Assembly (NCBI RefSeq): GCF_914484835.1
Contig: NZ_CAJZAR010000037.1
Location: 62,001 to 126,000 of the forward strand
Origin: Paraburkholderia tropica
Lineage (GTDB): Bacteria; Pseudomonadota; Gammaproteobacteria; Burkholderiales; Burkholderiaceae
Length of the DNA: 64,000 bases
Reading direction: 5' to 3'
In this document: positions 42,989-51,714 of the stretch, in pieces
Layout of the letters: every line of letters starts with the position of its first letter
Position numbering within the stretch: position 1 is the first letter of the stretch
Translations under genes and position numbers: made by a program
The notes under the pieces: generated by a model
The model's input: only the letters and a program-made list of their open reading frames with translations
Database searches by the model: none
What the model was told of the DNA's origin: nothing

Positions 42989-44575
42989 TTAGCCGTGCAA
43001 CGCCGCGTCGAGCGTCGCGAGCGATTGCGCGAGATCTGCCGCGTCGCCCGCCACGCCGTACACGTAGTGATCGGGACGCACGATCGCCGCGCGGCAGCGA
43101 TTGCGCTCGAACCACGCCGCGAGCACGCCGTCGACTTCGACGATGCGATGCGTGTCGGGCAGCACCGCCGCATGGTGGGCGTCGCCATCCGGCGCGAGTT
43201 CGACGATCTGCGCGCCGACACGCGCCGCGGCTTGCTGTGCGTCGCTCGACAGCGGCTCGCCGCCCAGCGTCACGACGCGCCAGTTGCCACCCGCCACGAT
43301 ATCGAGCAGCGCGGCATCGTCGGCGTGCTGCACGCGCGGTTGCGGGAACAGCGTGCCGTTCGCTGCGTGGGCGGCGTGCGACAGCAACCCTGCGTCGAGC
43401 TTCGGCACGATGTCCTGGCGCGCGATCGTCTTCACGACGCCGCCCGCCTCGCGCAGCAGCCGCGCATCGCGCTCGCGCGCGGCGTCGACGTCGCGTTCGC
43501 AGATCAGCTTGCCGATCTCCTTGATGCGCGTGGTGAGCTGGCGCACATGGAGGCTGCGTTCGGCCTGATAGCTGTCGAGCAGGTCGGACTGCGCCGTGCC
43601 CGCCATCACGGCGTCGAGCTTCCACACGAGGTTCACCACGTCGCGAATGCCCTGGCACATGCCCTGACCGATGAACGGCGGCTGCTGGTGCGCCGCGTCG
43701 CCGCCGATGAACACGCGCCCACGTCGCCATTGCTTCGCGACGAGCGCATGGAAGCGATAGCTCGCCGCGCGCCACAGTTCGCCGTCCTCGCGCGTGAGCC
43801 AGCGCGAGAGCAGCTTCCACACCTGCTCCTCCTGCTGCATGTCGCGCGGATCTTCGCCCGGCATCAGCATGATTTCCCAGCGCCGATGGCCGCCCGGACC
43901 GACGATGTACGTGCAGGGCCGCGACGGCTCGCAATACTGGATCGCGACCTTCGGCAGCTTCTCGATGCCGCGCTCGTTCACGCGCAGGTCCACGACGAGC
44001 CACGGTTCGTCGAACACGAGGTCCTCGTATTCGATGCCCAGCTGCGTGCGCACCGTGCTCGACGCGCCGTCGCAACCGAGCAGGTAATCGCACGTCACGG
44101 TACGCGTCGCGCCCGTGTCGTCCTTGAGATGAACCGTCACTCCCCCGGCCGTTTCCTCGAAGCTCACGAGTTCCGTGCCCAGCGCGATCTCGACCGTCTC
44201 ATACGCGCTCGCATGCTCGCGCAGCGCGGCTTCGACGGGCGGTTGCGTGAACACCATCGTCGGCATGTAACCGAGCGGCCAGGGCTTGGGCACCGTGTCG
44301 ATGCGCTTGATCAGCTGACCGTCCACGCCGTAATACTCGGAAGGCGGGAACACGGCCACATGCTCCGCAATGCGCTCGACCACGCCGAGCCCCTGGAACA
44401 CGCGCATGATCTCGTGGTCGACGGCGATCGCGCGCGGCTTGTCGTACACCTCGCGCGCGCGGTCCACGCACAGCACCTTGCGGCCGCGCTGCCCAAGCAG
44501 CCCCGCCGCCACCGCGCCGGACGGCCCGAAGCCGACCACGACCACTTCGTAATGGTTGTTGCGTTCCATCGTCAT
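42989..44575 (-). CDS. FAD monooxygenase, MhpA/FdeE-like
   Basis: A 528-residue class A flavoprotein aromatic hydroxylase. The FAD fingerprint is Gly15-x-Gly17-x-x-Gly20, the DG motif is LLGCDGASSTVR, and the second FAD contact is FIGGDAAHQQPPFIGQGMCQGIRD. The C-terminal thioredoxin-like domain is that of MhpA/PheA hydroxylases. MhpA hydroxylates 3-(3-hydroxyphenyl)propionate; in the H. seropedicae fde operon a homologous enzyme hydroxylates the flavanone A ring at C8. Gene order favours the latter. Its start overlaps the FAH-family stop by 4 nt (ATGA). Confidence 0.85.
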   Translation of the reverse strand: MTMERNNHYEVVVVGFGPSGAVAAGLLGQRGRKVLCVDRAREVYDKPRAIAVDHEIMRVFQGLGVVERIAEHVAVFPPSEYYGVDGQLIKRIDTVPKPWPLGYMPTMVFTQPPVEAALREHASAYETVEIALGTELVSFEETAGGVTVHLKDDTGATRTVTCDYLLGCDGASSTVRTQLGIEYEDLVFDEPWLVVDLRVNERGIEKLPKVAIQYCEPSRPCTYIVGPGGHRRWEIMLMPGEDPRDMQQEEQVWKLLSRWLTREDGELWRAASYRFHALVAKQWRRGRVFIGGDAAHQQPPFIGQGMCQGIRDVVNLVWKLDAVMAGTAQSDLLDSYQAERSLHVRQLTTRIKEIGKLICERDVDAARERDARLLREAGGVVKTIARQDIVPKLDAGLLSHAAHAANGTLFPQPRVQHADDAALLDIVAGGNWRVVTLGGEPLSSDAQQAAARVGAQIVELAPDGDAHHAAVLPDTHRIVEVDGVLAAWFERNRCRAAIVRPDHYVYGVAGDAADLAQSLATLDAALHG

Positions 44576-45447
44576 GCGCCCACTGCGTTCTGCTCGTCCT
44601 GCACCGTGTTTTGCAGGCGGCCCACGCGTTCGATGTCCACTTCCACACGGTCACCGTGCTTGAGCCACACCGAAGGATCGCGCGCCCAGCCCACGCCTGC
44701 GGGCGTGCCCATCGCGACCACGTCGCCCGGTTCGAGCGTCAGGCATTCGCTCAGGAGTTCGATGGTTTCCGCCACGCCCCAGATCATGTCGCTCGTGCTC
44801 GCCTGCTGCATGACCTGACCGTTGAGGATGAGGCGCAGCTTTAGGCCTTCGGCGCCCGGCGGCAGGTCGTCGGCGGTCACGAGCCACGGGCCGAATGCGC
44901 CCGTGCCGTCGAAGTTCTTGCCGATCGTCCACTGCGACGTGCGCTTCTGGTAGTCGCGGACAGAAACGTCGTTGAAGCAGGCGTAGCCGTACACGTAGTC
45001 GAGCGCATTCTCGCGCTTCACGTGGCGCGCACGCTTGCCGATCACGATCATGAGTTCGGCTTCGTAGTCGAGCTTTTCCGAAATGCGCGGACGGATCACC
45101 GGATCTTCGTGTGCGATCAGCGACGATGCGCCACGGAAGAAGATGAGCGGATAAACCGGCTTGAGATTGCCGCCTTCCTTGGCGTGATCGTAGAAGTTAT
45201 GGCCGAGGCACACGATCTTGCCCGGCTCCGGCACGACAGGCGCGAGCGTGAGCGACGCATACGGCGCGCGATGCTCGCCGCTCTCGATGGCACGCTGTGC
45301 AGCCGCGTTCAGGTCCACGCCGGCCTTGAGCGCCGCGCGCAGATCCGCGGGCACCGAAGCGTCGGCCTTATTGAGGTCGACGACATCGTCGCCGTCGATC
45401 ACACCAAGGCGCGTCGTGTCGCCCGATCGGAAGGTAACCAGTTTCAT
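44572..45447 (-). CDS. FAH-family hydrolase (acylpyruvate-type, FdeD-like)
   Basis: A 291-residue fumarylacetoacetate-hydrolase-family enzyme. The core includes KIVCLGHNFYDHAKEGG, then EKLDYEAELMIVIGKRARHV with the Glu metal ligands, YVYGYACFNDVSVRDYQ, and the C-terminal LEPGDVVAMGTPAGVG. The family cleaves or decarboxylates 2,4-dioxo acids produced by ring fission. Between a dioxygenase and a monooxygenase gene, it should split the ring-opened product to pyruvate-type and aromatic fragments. Confidence 0.88.
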   Translation of the reverse strand: MKLVTFRSGDTTRLGVIDGDDVVDLNKADASVPADLRAALKAGVDLNAAAQRAIESGEHRAPYASLTLAPVVPEPGKIVCLGHNFYDHAKEGGNLKPVYPLIFFRGASSLIAHEDPVIRPRISEKLDYEAELMIVIGKRARHVKRENALDYVYGYACFNDVSVRDYQKRTSQWTIGKNFDGTGAFGPWLVTADDLPPGAEGLKLRLILNGQVMQQASTSDMIWGVAETIELLSECLTLEPGDVVAMGTPAGVGWARDPSVWLKHGDRVEVDIERVGRLQNTVQDEQNAVGA

Positions 45448-45500
45448 GATGTTTTATCTTTCAAGAAAAATTGATTCGTTATGCGATATTAATTCGTGCT

Positions 45501-46421
45501 TCAGCGCGACCCGGTTGCAGAAGCTTGCGGCGCGCGAAAGAAAATCGTCTTTTGCGCGGCCTTCATCCGGTCCGAAGGATTGCGCCCCACGCCCCACTGG
45601 TCGATGCGACCTGGCGGCCATTTCCAGTCGTCCGGGCCGCCGGTGCGATAGCTCTCGTCCACCTGCTGCACTTCGGCGGTGTATTCGATGACGAAATCGA
45701 ACGGCCCGAGGAAGTACGCGAACACGTTGTTGCCCGGACCGTGTCGGCCCACGCCCCACTCGATCGGATGGCCCGCGTCGTTCATGCGGCCGCCGCCGCG
45801 CATCACCGAGTCGAGGTCGGGCATGACGAAGGCGATGTGGTTCAGGCTGTTCTCCTGCGCGTCCGCCAGCGCAATGCTGTGATGGTCGCTGCCGCAACGC
45901 ATGAAGGCCATGACGCGCGTGCGGTCCGAGAGCCGGAAGCCGAGCGCCTTTTCGAAAAAGGCCTGCGCCACCGCGACGTTCTCGCTGTTGAGCACCACGT
46001 GCGTGATCTTGATCGGGCGGTCCTTGACTGGCTCGATGTCCGCGTGGCTGCGCCCGCCTGCAATGAAACGCAGCGTGCGCCCTTGCGGATCGAGCACGTC
46101 GAGCGCGACGCCTGCGCCCGGCATCGTCGTGGGGGCCGGGCCGCTCAGCACCGTGCCGCCCTGTTCTTCGACCGCGCGCGCGATCGTGTCGAGATGCCCG
46201 ATTTCGGCCACATCGAACTCGATGGCGCGCACGTCCGCGTGCTCGCTCTGCGTGAGCGTGAGAATGTGATGCGCCGCGCCCGTGCCACGGAAATAGACTT
46301 TCTCCGGGCGGCGCGTGAGTTCGGTGAGATGCCAGGTATCCGCGTAAAAACGCGCGGCGAGTTCGAGATCCGGCACGCCGATCTCGATGCCTCTGAGGCC
46401 AGTGACGAGGCACTGCGTCAT
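45501..46421 (-). CDS. Type I extradiol dioxygenase (VOC family, FdeC-like)
   Basis: A 306-residue two-domain vicinal-oxygen-chelate dioxygenase. The Fe(II) ligands in the C-terminal module are His in KITHVVLN, His in GSDHHSIAL and Glu in FVIEYTAE. The N-terminal module (GIEIGVPDLELAARFY) is the non-metal repeat. Start ATG 46421 has GGAG with 6-nt spacing; ATG 46433 lies inside the preceding gene. It cleaves a catecholic ring next to the hydroxyls; with the monooxygenase this makes a meta-cleavage unit. Confidence 0.86.
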   Translation of the reverse strand: MTQCLVTGLRGIEIGVPDLELAARFYADTWHLTELTRRPEKVYFRGTGAAHHILTLTQSEHADVRAIEFDVAEIGHLDTIARAVEEQGGTVLSGPAPTTMPGAGVALDVLDPQGRTLRFIAGGRSHADIEPVKDRPIKITHVVLNSENVAVAQAFFEKALGFRLSDRTRVMAFMRCGSDHHSIALADAQENSLNHIAFVMPDLDSVMRGGGRMNDAGHPIEWGVGRHGPGNNVFAYFLGPFDFVIEYTAEVQQVDESYRTGGPDDWKWPPGRIDQWGVGRNPSDRMKAAQKTIFFRAPQASATGSR

Positions 46422-46422
46422 G

Positions 46423-47451
46423 TCATGCTCCATTCCTGATGCCCAGGAATTCCCGGGCGTTGCGATAGATGAGCCGTTCCGCTGCGGCCGCGTCGAGGCC
46501 GAGCGCTTCGACGCCGCCCACAGGATCGCGCTCGCGGAACGCGAACGGGTAATCCGTGCCCAGCATGATGCGCGTATCGCCGAACGACTCGACGAGATGG
46601 CGCAACGTGGCCGGGTCGAACACCAGCGAGTCGTACCAGAGGCCGCGCGCCTGCTCGCGCGCGCTTTGCTGCAGCGTCTCGCGCAGCGGCGCGAACACAC
46701 GGCTGGCTTGTTCGAGGCGCGGCAGCAGCGAGGCGAGCGTGCCGCCGCCGTGGCTGAAGGCGATACGAAGATTCGGATACCTGACGATCAGGTTCGAGGT
46801 GATCGCCGAGGCGGCGGCCAGCCCCACGTCAGTGGGAAACGCCAGCGCCTGCACGAGTTGCGCCGGCCCCACGAGGCGCTCCTTGCCAGCCGGACGCAGC
46901 GCGTGCACGAATACGGCTGCGCCAAGCGCGGCGGCGGCCTCGAAGAAGGCATCGAACTGCGCCGCGCCGATGGGCGCGCCATTGATGTTGCTGCCGATCT
47001 CGACGCCCGCGAAGCCCGGCGTGACCATCAGGCGTTCGAGTTCGCGAATCGCCATGTCCACATCCTGCAGCGGCACCGCGCCGAGCCCGACCATGCGGCC
47101 CGCGCTCGCGTCGGTCATTTGCGCGATCGTGTCGTTGAGATATTGCAGCAGCGGCAGCGCGTCGGGCGCTTCCATCCAGTAGGAGAGCAGTTCGGGCATC
47201 GGCGAAATCGCCTGGATCGCCACGTTCTGCGTGTCCATGTCGGCGAGCCGCTTTGGCGTGTCCCAGCACAGGTCGGAGACCGTGCGATAGATCTTCTCGT
47301 CGATCACGACATGTCGATGGCACGCATGCGCTTCGCGCATCGACGGCCACTCGCGTGGCACGCGTGCGCCCAGATAGCGCGGGAATTCGGCGGGCACGAT
47401 ATGCGCGTGGACATCGATGCCCTGGCACGCGCAGCGGTAGGTCGGATGCAT
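46423..47451 (-). CDS. ACMSD-like amidohydrolase/decarboxylase
   Basis: A 342-residue metal-dependent TIM barrel of the Amidohydrolase_2/ACMSD family. DVHAHIVP gives the His-x-His pair, followed by VFVHALRP, AFSHGGGTL and MLGTDYPF with the final Asp. Relatives decarboxylate 2-amino-3-carboxymuconate semialdehyde, gamma-resorcylate or similar acids. It is the second gene of the operon, where it would remove a carboxylate from a substrate or cleavage product. It ends one codon past the start of the dioxygenase gene (3-nt overlap). Confidence 0.86.
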   Translation of the reverse strand: MHPTYRCACQGIDVHAHIVPAEFPRYLGARVPREWPSMREAHACHRHVVIDEKIYRTVSDLCWDTPKRLADMDTQNVAIQAISPMPELLSYWMEAPDALPLLQYLNDTIAQMTDASAGRMVGLGAVPLQDVDMAIRELERLMVTPGFAGVEIGSNINGAPIGAAQFDAFFEAAAALGAAVFVHALRPAGKERLVGPAQLVQALAFPTDVGLAAASAITSNLIVRYPNLRIAFSHGGGTLASLLPRLEQASRVFAPLRETLQQSAREQARGLWYDSLVFDPATLRHLVESFGDTRIMLGTDYPFAFRERDPVGGVEALGLDAAAAERLIYRNAREFLGIRNGA

Positions 47452-47465
47452 GGCGAGCGGCTGCC

Positions 47466-47891
47466 TTATCGGTACGCAAGGCCTGCGTGGCGCAGACCTT
47501 CGATACAGATGGCCTCGTCCTCGTCGCCGGTGCCGCCGCTCGCGCCAATCGCGCCGATCACCCGACCGTTCGTGGAAACGATCACGACCGCGCCCGTCTG
47601 CGGGATGAACTTGCCGCCCGCGGCGGGCGCGATGGCGCCAAAGAACACCGGATTGGCGCTGGCACGCTCATGCAGCGTGCGCGACGCGACGCCCATGCCG
47701 AACGCCGCCGCGGCCTTGCCGTGCGCAATGTCCACGCGCAGCGGCGTCGCACCGTCCTCGCGCACCATGGTTTTCAATTGCCCGGCTTCGTCGAGCACGA
47801 CGACTGCCATCGGTTTGAAGCCTTCGCGGCGCGCCGCGGCAAGTGCCGTATCGACGACACGCTTTGCCTGATCCAGCGTTAGTGAGTCCAC
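47466..47891 (-). CDS. GlcG/HbpS-like protein (DUF336)
   Basis: A 141-residue protein of the haem-degrading/GlcG family. LTLDQAKRVVDTALAAARREG and MAVVVLDEAGQLKTMVRED start it, and GGKFIPQTGAVVIV, GAIGASGGTGDEDEAI follow. The start is GTG 47891 with GGGGAG 4 nt upstream. Such genes frequently ride in catabolic operons with extradiol dioxygenases; their role is unknown, possibly a cofactor or ligand carrier. It is the first gene of the operon, 14 nt before the amidohydrolase. Confidence 0.86.
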   Translation of the reverse strand: MDSLTLDQAKRVVDTALAAARREGFKPMAVVVLDEAGQLKTMVREDGATPLRVDIAHGKAAAAFGMGVASRTLHERASANPVFFGAIAPAAGGKFIPQTGAVVIVSTNGRVIGAIGASGGTGDEDEAICIEGLRHAGLAYR

Positions 47892-47933
47892 CTTGCTCCC
47901 CAGTCACGATTCGATCTGCTGAGGATCATAATA

Positions 47934-47967
47934 TATACAAAATCAGACTGTCTAACGTTTTGTGTAT
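47934..47967. promoter_or_regulatory. Operator dyad upstream of the fde-like operon
   Basis: TATACAAAA (47934-47942) and TTTTGTGTA (47958-47966) form an inverted repeat with a 15-nt centre, 43 nt upstream of the GlcG-like start. The same half-sites recur upstream of the porin at 48976. It is the likely target of the divergently encoded GntR regulator. Confidence 0.6.
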
Positions 47968-48062
47968 TTGACAAGGGAAAACACTGAAGCCCTACCGTGG
48001 ATCGGTGTTGCCGCCCAAATCAGATATACTTCATCCCAGATCGATTCCTCATGAGGTGTGAC

Positions 48063-48788
48063 TTGTCCCGCATCGTAGCTAACCCCGCTGCGCCCGCAGG
48101 CACGGGGGGCGCGAGCGTCGCAACCCTCGCAACGAACCTGTATGACCGCATTCGCGCGGACCTGCTCGACGGCAAGCTCGAACCGGGGCGCAAGCTCCAG
48201 ATCGAGTTTCTGTGCGACCACTACCAGGCAGGCCAGACGCCCGTGCGCGAGGCGCTCAACCGGCTCACCTCCGACGGTCTCGTCGAACGCCGCGACCAGC
48301 GCGGATTCGCCGTGGCGGGCATCAGCGCAACCGACCTGCACGAGATCACCAAAACGCGCTGCTGGCTCGAAGAAATTGCCCTGCGCGAAGCCTTCGCCAC
48401 CCGTTCGACCGAATGGGAAGAAGACGTCGTGCTCGCGTATCACCGGCTTTCCAAGGTCCCGCGCTCGCTTTCGGAGAGCGAGTACAAGGAAAACCCCGAA
48501 TGGGAGCGCCGCCACCGCGAGTTTCACCGCGCGCTGATCGGCGGCTGCCAGTCGCGCTGGCTCATCAACTTCTGCGAGCAGTTGGCCGATCAGCTCTACC
48601 GCTACCGCCAGCTCTCCGTGCGGCGCGTGTTTCCCAAACGCCATGAAGGCGCCGAGCACAAGGAAATTCTCGACGCGGTCGTGGCCGGCGATGCCGCCCG
48701 CGCCATCCAGCTCCTCACCACGCATTACCAGCAGACGGCGGACATCATCCTCACCGACGCCGATCTGTTCCCGCCCGCCTCCCGCTAA
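48063..48788 (+). CDS. GntR/FCD-family regulator
   Basis: A 241-residue GntR protein. The N-terminal winged helix (about 25-75; LYDRIRADLLDGKLEPGRKLQIEFLCDHYQAGQTPVREALNRL) is followed by an FCD domain with WERRHREFHRALIGGC and a C-terminal GAEHKEILDAVVAGD. TTG 48063 is chosen because GAGG lies 6 nt upstream; ATG 48051 has no ribosome-binding site. It diverges from the fde-like operon and precedes a porin, both with TATACAAAA-type half-sites, so it probably represses both until a pathway intermediate binds. Confidence 0.85.
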   Translation: MSRIVANPAAPAGTGGASVATLATNLYDRIRADLLDGKLEPGRKLQIEFLCDHYQAGQTPVREALNRLTSDGLVERRDQRGFAVAGISATDLHEITKTRCWLEEIALREAFATRSTEWEEDVVLAYHRLSKVPRSLSESEYKENPEWERRHREFHRALIGGCQSRWLINFCEQLADQLYRYRQLSVRRVFPKRHEGAEHKEILDAVVAGDAARAIQLLTTHYQQTADIILTDADLFPPASR

Positions 48789-48880
48789 GCCGCTCCCCCG
48801 TCAACGCAGCCTCTCGCCCCTTCGGGGCGCGGTTGCGCTCGTCCGCGCACTCAACATACACAACCTGGTGTTTTCGATAG

Positions 48881-48924
48881 TTTTGTATATTTTTTGTTGA
48901 CGGAATATTACTCCGTACACAAAA
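48881..48924 (+). promoter_or_regulatory. Operator half-sites upstream of porin
   Basis: TTTTGTATA (48881-48889) and TACACAAAA (48916-48924) lie inverted 26 nt apart in an AT-rich strip 52 nt before the porin start. They match the half-sites at 47934-47966. A short GC hairpin near 48816-48830 after the GntR stop may be a weak terminator. Confidence 0.55.
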
Positions 48925-48975
48925 CTCCTGATTTCATAGAGTGCTGCGTCCCGACGGCACCGTTCAGGAGACTTC

Positions 48976-50100
48976 ATGAAGCTATCGTTCGCGCCGTCCT
49001 TTCCGCTTGCGCCCGTCGTTGCGCCCATCGCTGCGCTCGCCGCTGCCGCGCTTTTCGCGCCCGCTGCCCACGCACAATCGTCCGTCACGCTCTACGGCAT
49101 CATCGACACCGCCATCCAGGTCGCCCGCACGGGCGGCAACACCGTGGTGCGCGAGGCGTCGAGTTCCGTCGCGCCGAACCGTTGGGGCCTCTTCGGCAAG
49201 GAAGATCTCGGCGGCGGCTATAGCGCGGTCTTCAAGCTCGAAAACGGCTTCAACCTGAACTCGGGCGCGATGGCGAGCAGCACCGCACTCTTCAACCGCG
49301 AGGCGTGGATCGGCATTCGCGGGCCGTTCGGCCAGATCCAGGCGGGCAACAACTACACGCCGCTGTTTCTCTCCTACGTGACCTACTCGATCGGCGAACT
49401 CAACGCGCTCGCCTGGGGCAACGCCACCAACAACTACGTGTTCGTGCCGGCGGCGCGCACGGCGAACTCGATCCGCTACACGTCGAACGAACTCGCGGGC
49501 TTCACGTTGCGCGCGCTGTATGCACGCGGCGCAAACGGAACGAGTGGGGTGCCCGCCTCGCTCGGCGACACACTTTCCGCAGGCGTGAACTTCAAGGCCG
49601 GCCAGTTCTCTGCCGACGTCGACTATCTGCAGCAGCGCTTCGCCAATACGGCGACGCTAACCACCACCACGTCGGTCGGCACGGGACGGTATTACCTGAT
49701 CGGCGCCTCGTACGACTTCGGTTTCGTCAAGACGGCCGCGCTCTACCAGATGCACCGCAACGCGACCGGCGTGAGCACGTCGATTTCGAGCGCCTATGCC
49801 ACGCCGAACCACGACTTTTATGAGGTGAACGCACTCATTCGCCATCTGGGGGGCGGCTCACTCCTCGCGAGCTTCGGGCAGTACTTCCTGAAGTCGGGTG
49901 GCGACGGTCACGCCACGTCCTGGGCCTTGCGCTACGACTACCCGCTATCCAAACGCACGGGCCTCTATGCCGGTGTAGCGGGCGTACATAATCACGGCAC
50001 GACGGCGTTCACCGTGACGGACGCAGCGGGTCCAGGCATTGCCGTTTCGCCGGGCAAGGACATCACGACCGGGATTTTCGGCATCGTTCACGCTTTTTAG
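48976..50100 (+). CDS. OmpC-like porin, putative member of the aromatic regulon
   Basis: A 374-residue porin with a long Ala/Pro-rich signal peptide ending AHA before QSSVTLYGIIDTAIQV, the strand pattern RWGLFGKEDLGGGYSAVFKLENGF, and terminal VHAF. It lies 187 nt after the GntR gene with the shared operator half-sites between. It likely brings the aromatic or glycoside substrate across the outer membrane. Confidence 0.92.
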   Translation: MKLSFAPSFPLAPVVAPIAALAAAALFAPAAHAQSSVTLYGIIDTAIQVARTGGNTVVREASSSVAPNRWGLFGKEDLGGGYSAVFKLENGFNLNSGAMASSTALFNREAWIGIRGPFGQIQAGNNYTPLFLSYVTYSIGELNALAWGNATNNYVFVPAARTANSIRYTSNELAGFTLRALYARGANGTSGVPASLGDTLSAGVNFKAGQFSADVDYLQQRFANTATLTTTTSVGTGRYYLIGASYDFGFVKTAALYQMHRNATGVSTSISSAYATPNHDFYEVNALIRHLGGGSLLASFGQYFLKSGGDGHATSWALRYDYPLSKRTGLYAGVAGVHNHGTTAFTVTDAAGPGIAVSPGKDITTGIFGIVHAF

Positions 50101-50578
50101 GCGGGATGATGATGAGGGGGAGAGTTGGCACGGAGCGCTTTCGCTTCCCCCTGCGCGGTAGAGGTCAAACTATGCGGCGTTCAACCTGACAGCGCGCCAA
50201 ACCCACCCGGGCTTGCGCTGATATTCAATGTCTTCAGGCAATACCCGGGCAAAGCCGCGTTGCTCGTGATCACCGGACAACCGACTTCGTCTTCGATCGT
50301 CTGATCACACCGCTCACGTGGATGCCCGCGCAACGGATCAGGATCGCATCGAATTGGCGCGGCAAACGCAGAGCGATGTCCGCCCACGTTTGCTTCGGCA
50401 TTCAGGTCTGAAACTGTCAATTTCCAGCGATTCCCACGCGCGTATGCGTGGGGCTGAATTGGTGTGCCGGATATGGTTGAATCGCCGGCCTTTCATCGTC
50501 AACGCGACTCATCAAAGCTTCGCCATCAGGCACGGTGTCGGGATGGCGCTGAATACAAAGCGCGTTCGTGCGTAACGG
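50101..50578. other. Intergenic region between convergent genes
   Basis: About 480 nt with no credible gene. A hairpin GGGGGA (50116-50121)/TCCCCC (50146-50151) right after the porin may terminate it. A second hairpin, CCCACGC (50434-50440)/GCGTGGG (50447-50453), stands alone. The short frames across it have no family-like features. Confidence 0.5.
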
Positions 50579-51229
50579 CTAACGGCGCCTGATCCGGCCT
50601 GCACCGGTTCCCCGGTTATTTGCCGGTCGTGGCTGCGTGTCGCTCGTATCCCCTTTGCCCAGGAGGTAACCGACGATGGTGCCCAAAAGGCCCATCATTG
50701 GAGCGATCTGCGTATTGTCGTAGCCAGCCGTGATAAGCAGCAGGCCCACCGTGATCACCAAGGTCAAGCCGAACACGCGCGTTGTGACGATGCTCCAGGA
50801 CTGCTTTCGAAGGATCATCACGACGAATTCGAGCAATATCACGAAGGAGCCGAACGACAGAACAAGGATCGCTAGACCCGTTATTTTTAGGCTACGCCCG
50901 AGGAGTTCCAGGTCGTTGCTGCCCGAACTCTGCGAGGCGCATGCAGGCGGTTCGGCCCGCGGCTCGGTTTGAGTTCCGGTGGGAGGCCAGTTCGATGAGT
51001 ATTTTCCGATCGATGGTTGTCCAGTCCCGCCACTCGGTTCGAAACCTTGAGCGTAGGTTGGCAAATACGCCTGGGTGTTATTCGGTATGTAATTCGGTAC
51101 TTGCCAAAACGGCACGGTAGCGACGCCCGCTGGGGTGCTCGCGGGGCGTAGATCCGAGATTTTCTGAGCCCAGGCCGAAGGCAACACGAGCGCGGCGAGG
51201 ATGAGCAAAACCGTCAATGCACCCTTCAT
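50579..51229 (-). CDS. Hypothetical exported/membrane protein
   Basis: A 216-residue protein, family not recognised. MKGALTVLLILAALVLPSAWA is a signal peptide. Residues 22-105 are Pro/Thr/Gln/Tyr-rich and low-complexity. Two hydrophobic helices follow (about 118-142 and 154-175), then a short third (MMGLLGTIVGYLLG) before a basic tail ending RIRRR. The start ATG 51229 has GGAGG upstream. It has flanking gaps of nearly 500 nt on both sides and no operon partner. It may be recently acquired or decaying. Confidence 0.65.
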   Translation of the reverse strand: MKGALTVLLILAALVLPSAWAQKISDLRPASTPAGVATVPFWQVPNYIPNNTQAYLPTYAQGFEPSGGTGQPSIGKYSSNWPPTGTQTEPRAEPPACASQSSGSNDLELLGRSLKITGLAILVLSFGSFVILLEFVVMILRKQSWSIVTTRVFGLTLVITVGLLLITAGYDNTQIAPMMGLLGTIVGYLLGKGDTSDTQPRPANNRGTGAGRIRRR

Positions 51230-51714
51230 ATGGCCTCCCACACGAGCGTGATTGCGGATCAGCCTGCGCCGCGCCCAATCATCATCGTCTGAAGTTTGAC
51301 CACAGATGGCGCTTTCGCACCGTGCGGTCGACCACATTGCGACCGCATTTTTTTTGTCGCGCCGCGTCAGTTTGAGAGCGGGCCTTCGACGCGAGCGTAA
51401 ATGGTCCCATCAGGAATTCATCACGCGTGTGGAGGTTGTGCACAAGACGCTCGTCGCGGTTTGTGCTTCCGCGTGACACGGCTGGAAACACAGAGCGATC
51501 CGAATCTCCACCGTTAGCGAGCGAACCGGAAAGCCCGCCCGCCAATCGTAATCAGGCATAGCCCGTGCGCGACCACGACCTCTCCACGTAGCGCCGGTCT
51601 TCGAAACCCGATACATTGCAGCGCCCTCCTGAACCAGGCGAGGATGCTGTGGACAGCTAGCCAGACTCCGAGGACAACTAAGCACGAAGCCGCTAGCTTG
51701 CCGTGGATGCGCAG
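51230..51714. other. Intergenic region with no supported gene
   Basis: About 485 nt. Frames of 87-91 codons occur on the minus strand but are Arg/Ser/Cys-rich without domain features or good ribosome sites. I see no repeats or RNA elements here. Confidence 0.5.

Noticed and set aside
42885..44093. N-terminal extension of the AAHS carrier frame, giving 870 codons
   Set aside because: It lies wholly over the FAD monooxygenase on the same strand in another frame; the carrier begins at TTG 42884 with a proper ribosome site and family N-terminus.
50434..50453. Hairpin CCCACGC/GCGTGGG considered as a CRISPR repeat remnant
   Set aside because: Only one copy and no spacer periodicity; no cas gene in the window.
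51282..51685. Two minus-strand frames of 87 and 91 codons
   Set aside because: No ribosome site, no domain features, and they overlap each other in different frames.
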